DNA of 64,000 bases from Algiphilus aromaticivorans DG1253 (GTDB lineage: Bacteria > Pseudomonadota > Gammaproteobacteria > Nevskiales > Nevskiaceae), in contig NZ_JPOG01000001.1 of assembly GCF_000733765.1 (NCBI RefSeq), positions 2,728,001-2,792,000 of the forward strand, written 5' to 3'. This document shows, in pieces, positions 62,586 to 64,000 of the stretch. The notes below the pieces were generated by a model. That model did not search any database and was not told the origin of the DNA. It saw only the letters and a list, made by a program, of their open reading frames with translations. Every line of letters starts with the position of its first letter. The stretch's first letter is position 1. A program made the translations under genes and the position numbers.

Positions 62586-63149
62586 ATGTCGTTACCATCG
62601 ATACTGAAACTCGATGTCGGCGGCTTGCCGGTCGGCTGGATCGACTGGCAGACGGCCGCCACGCTCTATGCCCGCAACCGCGTTTGCTGGGAGACGGGTG
62701 AGGAGCGTTTTGTCATTCGCGGCGGCATCAATGCCGAGGGCGTGCAGTCGCGCCTCGAGATCGGTTCCATCGTCGCGGTCGCCGACCGCTCGCACCGCTT
62801 CGAGCGCGGCATACCGCTGCTCAACAATCGCACCCTCTTCCAGCGGGACGAGAATCTCTGCCTGTATTGCGGCAGGCAGTTCCCGCCCGGCCAGCTGACG
62901 CGCGACCACGTCGTGCCCGTCTCGCGCGGCGGCGACAACGTCTGGGAGAACTGCGTCACCGCCTGCCGGCGCTGCAATCAGGCCAAGGACGATCGCACGC
63001 CCGAACAGGCCGGCATGAAGCTGCTGGCGGTACCCTTTACGCCGAATCTGGCCGAATACCTGATCCTGCAGAATCGACGCATCCTCGCCGATCAGATGGA
63101 CTTCCTGCGCACTTTCGCACGCCGCGCGCGCGATGCGCGCGGCCACTGA
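62586..63149 (+). CDS. HNH endonuclease family protein
   Basis: A 187-residue protein with a C-terminal HNH module: zinc Cys in LCLYCGRQF and CRRCNQAKDDRTP, active-site segment TRDHVVPVSRGGDNVWENCVTAC. The N-terminal 80 residues (LDVGGLPVGWIDWQTAATLYARN) are typical of chromosomal HNH proteins widely conserved in gammaproteobacteria without a known partner. ATG 62586. No toxin, restriction or phage genes adjoin it. Confidence 0.9.
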   Translation: MSLPSILKLDVGGLPVGWIDWQTAATLYARNRVCWETGEERFVIRGGINAEGVQSRLEIGSIVAVADRSHRFERGIPLLNNRTLFQRDENLCLYCGRQFPPGQLTRDHVVPVSRGGDNVWENCVTACRRCNQAKDDRTPEQAGMKLLAVPFTPNLAEYLILQNRRILADQMDFLRTFARRARDARGH

Positions 63150-63161
63150 CACCGGCTCCCG

Positions 63162-64000
63162 TCAGTCGCCGGCGCGACGCAGCGCCTCCAGGTCGCGGTC
63201 GAAATCGGCCAACGTGTCAGGCAGTACTGCGCCGATCTGCTCCAGCGCACGTTTGTAGCCACTGGCGGCCGCTCCACCAGCAAATATCGGCACGCCGGGC
63301 TGGAGCTGCGCGCGCAGCCGCAGCAACTGGGCCGGCAAGCGCGTGTCGTCGGCCGGGTAGGCAATGGACAGCGCCACCGCCCGTGCCCGCGTCAGATCGG
63401 CGGCGAAGGCGATCTCGTCGGCCGGCAACATGGGGCCGAGATACATCACCCGCCAGCCGGCGCGCGCGGCGATCACCGCCGCCATCAGAGCGCCCAGCTC
63501 GTGCGTCTGCGACGACGGTGTGGTCACGAGCAGGGCAGGCCCATCGCTGAGCGTGGAAGCCTGCGCCAGCACCTCACCGAGAAAGGAGCGCAGGTGCGCC
63601 GAGGCAAAATGCTCGTGGCAGGCGCGCATGCGCCCCATGCGCCAGCGCTCGCCGATGGCCGTCATCAGTGGCTGAATGACTTCCTCCATGACCACCGGCG
63701 TCGACTGCACCGCCGTCGCACGCTCCATGACCTGCACGAAGCCGGGCCCGTCCAGTCGCGCCACCGCGTCCATGGACAGCTTCACCAATTGCTCGACCGT
63801 GGGCGCCTCCAGCTCCGGCGGCTGCGCGACGCTGCGCGTACTCGGAATACCCTCATCCTTGAGCAGCTGCGACAGCTTCTCGTCGGGCAGATCGGCCACG
63901 TCACCGATGCGCCAGCCGGCCTCGGTGACGCGACGCAGCAGGCTCAGGCGATTGATCTCGGCGTCGGAGTACAGCCGCCGCGAGGTACCGGAACGCTTGG
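63162..64000 (-). CDS. CarH/LitR-type MerR-family B12-dependent photoreceptor (N-terminus cut by window edge)
   Basis: At least 279 residues. N-terminal winged helix of MerR type (SGTSRRLYSDAEINRLSLLRRVTEAGWRIGDVA), missing only its first residues; a four-helix bundle with W-x9-EH (WRMGRMRACHEH), the light-sensing motif of CarH; and a Rossmann cobalamin-binding domain with base-off His in TPSSQTHELG. CarH binds adenosylcobalamin, represses carotenoid genes in the dark and releases DNA on illumination. No crt genes are visible; they may lie beyond the right edge. The stop is at 63162, 13 bp from the HNH gene end. Confidence 0.9.
   Translation of the reverse strand, partial: KRSGTSRRLYSDAEINRLSLLRRVTEAGWRIGDVADLPDEKLSQLLKDEGIPSTRSVAQPPELEAPTVEQLVKLSMDAVARLDGPGFVQVMERATAVQSTPVVMEEVIQPLMTAIGERWRMGRMRACHEHFASAHLRSFLGEVLAQASTLSDGPALLVTTPSSQTHELGALMAAVIAARAGWRVMYLGPMLPADEIAFAADLTRARAVALSIAYPADDTRLPAQLLRLRAQLQPGVPIFAGGAAASGYKRALEQIGAVLPDTLADFDRDLEALRRAGD

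Overview
The window is GC-rich and densely coded, and its gene content and order point to a gammaproteobacterium: cbb3 oxidase genes, minCDE, trxA-rho with a divergent rhlB-type helicase, coaBC-dut-argB, rpmB-rpmG-radC and a mtnBDC methionine-salvage run. I infer a Nevskiales/Solimonadales-like lineage from overall gene style only. About 90% is protein coding. Translational coupling (ATGA, GTGA or TGATG overlaps) is frequent, and several starts are GTG or TTG.

Layout. 1-5640: cbb3 oxidase operon ccoNOQP, a small FixH-like gene and a truncated ccoI, headed by a perfect FNR/ANR box. 5760-13570: a Calx-beta/GDPD lipoprotein, quinone reductase, dienelactone hydrolase, acyl-CoA dehydrogenase, an LpxO-like hydroxylase, and an ECF sigma/anti-sigma pair divergent from a DUF4168 secreted protein, with matching promoter motifs on both strands. 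13660-21540: rpe-trpE, purC, a phasin with a histone-like tail, a YihY-type membrane protein, an acyl-CoA ligase and a MerC-like protein. 21550-27780: minCDE, then the Anbu-associated set (transglutaminase, circularly permuted ATP-grasp, alpha-E protein, convergent Anbu protease). 27890-35630: two small enzymes, purD, mgtE with a long leader, rho, trxA and the helicase. 35660-42310: a FecA-like TonB receptor, HAD nucleotidase, cysQ, murI and mtnBDC. 42610-56690: housekeeping genes (rpmGB, radC, coaBC, dut, argB, pyrE, xth, ampG, trmB, a fused thiS-thiG and others), with three intergenic repeat or palindrome elements. 60000-64000: a neutral ceramidase lipoprotein, an HNH protein and a truncated CarH-like B12 photoreceptor.

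The most unusual stretch is 56821-59978. Three tandem units of about 142 bp each start with the first 18 nt of a tRNA-Gly gene and continue into three hairpins. The stems change between units while pairing is largely kept, and the loops of the second and third hairpins carry GGA motifs like those bound by CsrA/RsmA. At the fourth register position lies a tRNA-Gly(CCC) gene split in its anticodon stem by a 2.66-kb group II intron. The intron has a GTGCG start, a 6-bp EBS1-IBS1 pairing, domain V, a bulged branch A in domain VI, and an RT/maturase/HNH protein. Its domain IV also contains a complete, intact tRNA-Gly(CCC) directly upstream of the protein gene. The intron may therefore carry a replacement copy of the gene it interrupts. 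I know of no described system that matches this combination, but I could not search.

All functional calls rest on motifs read by eye and on family knowledge; no database search or folding program was run.
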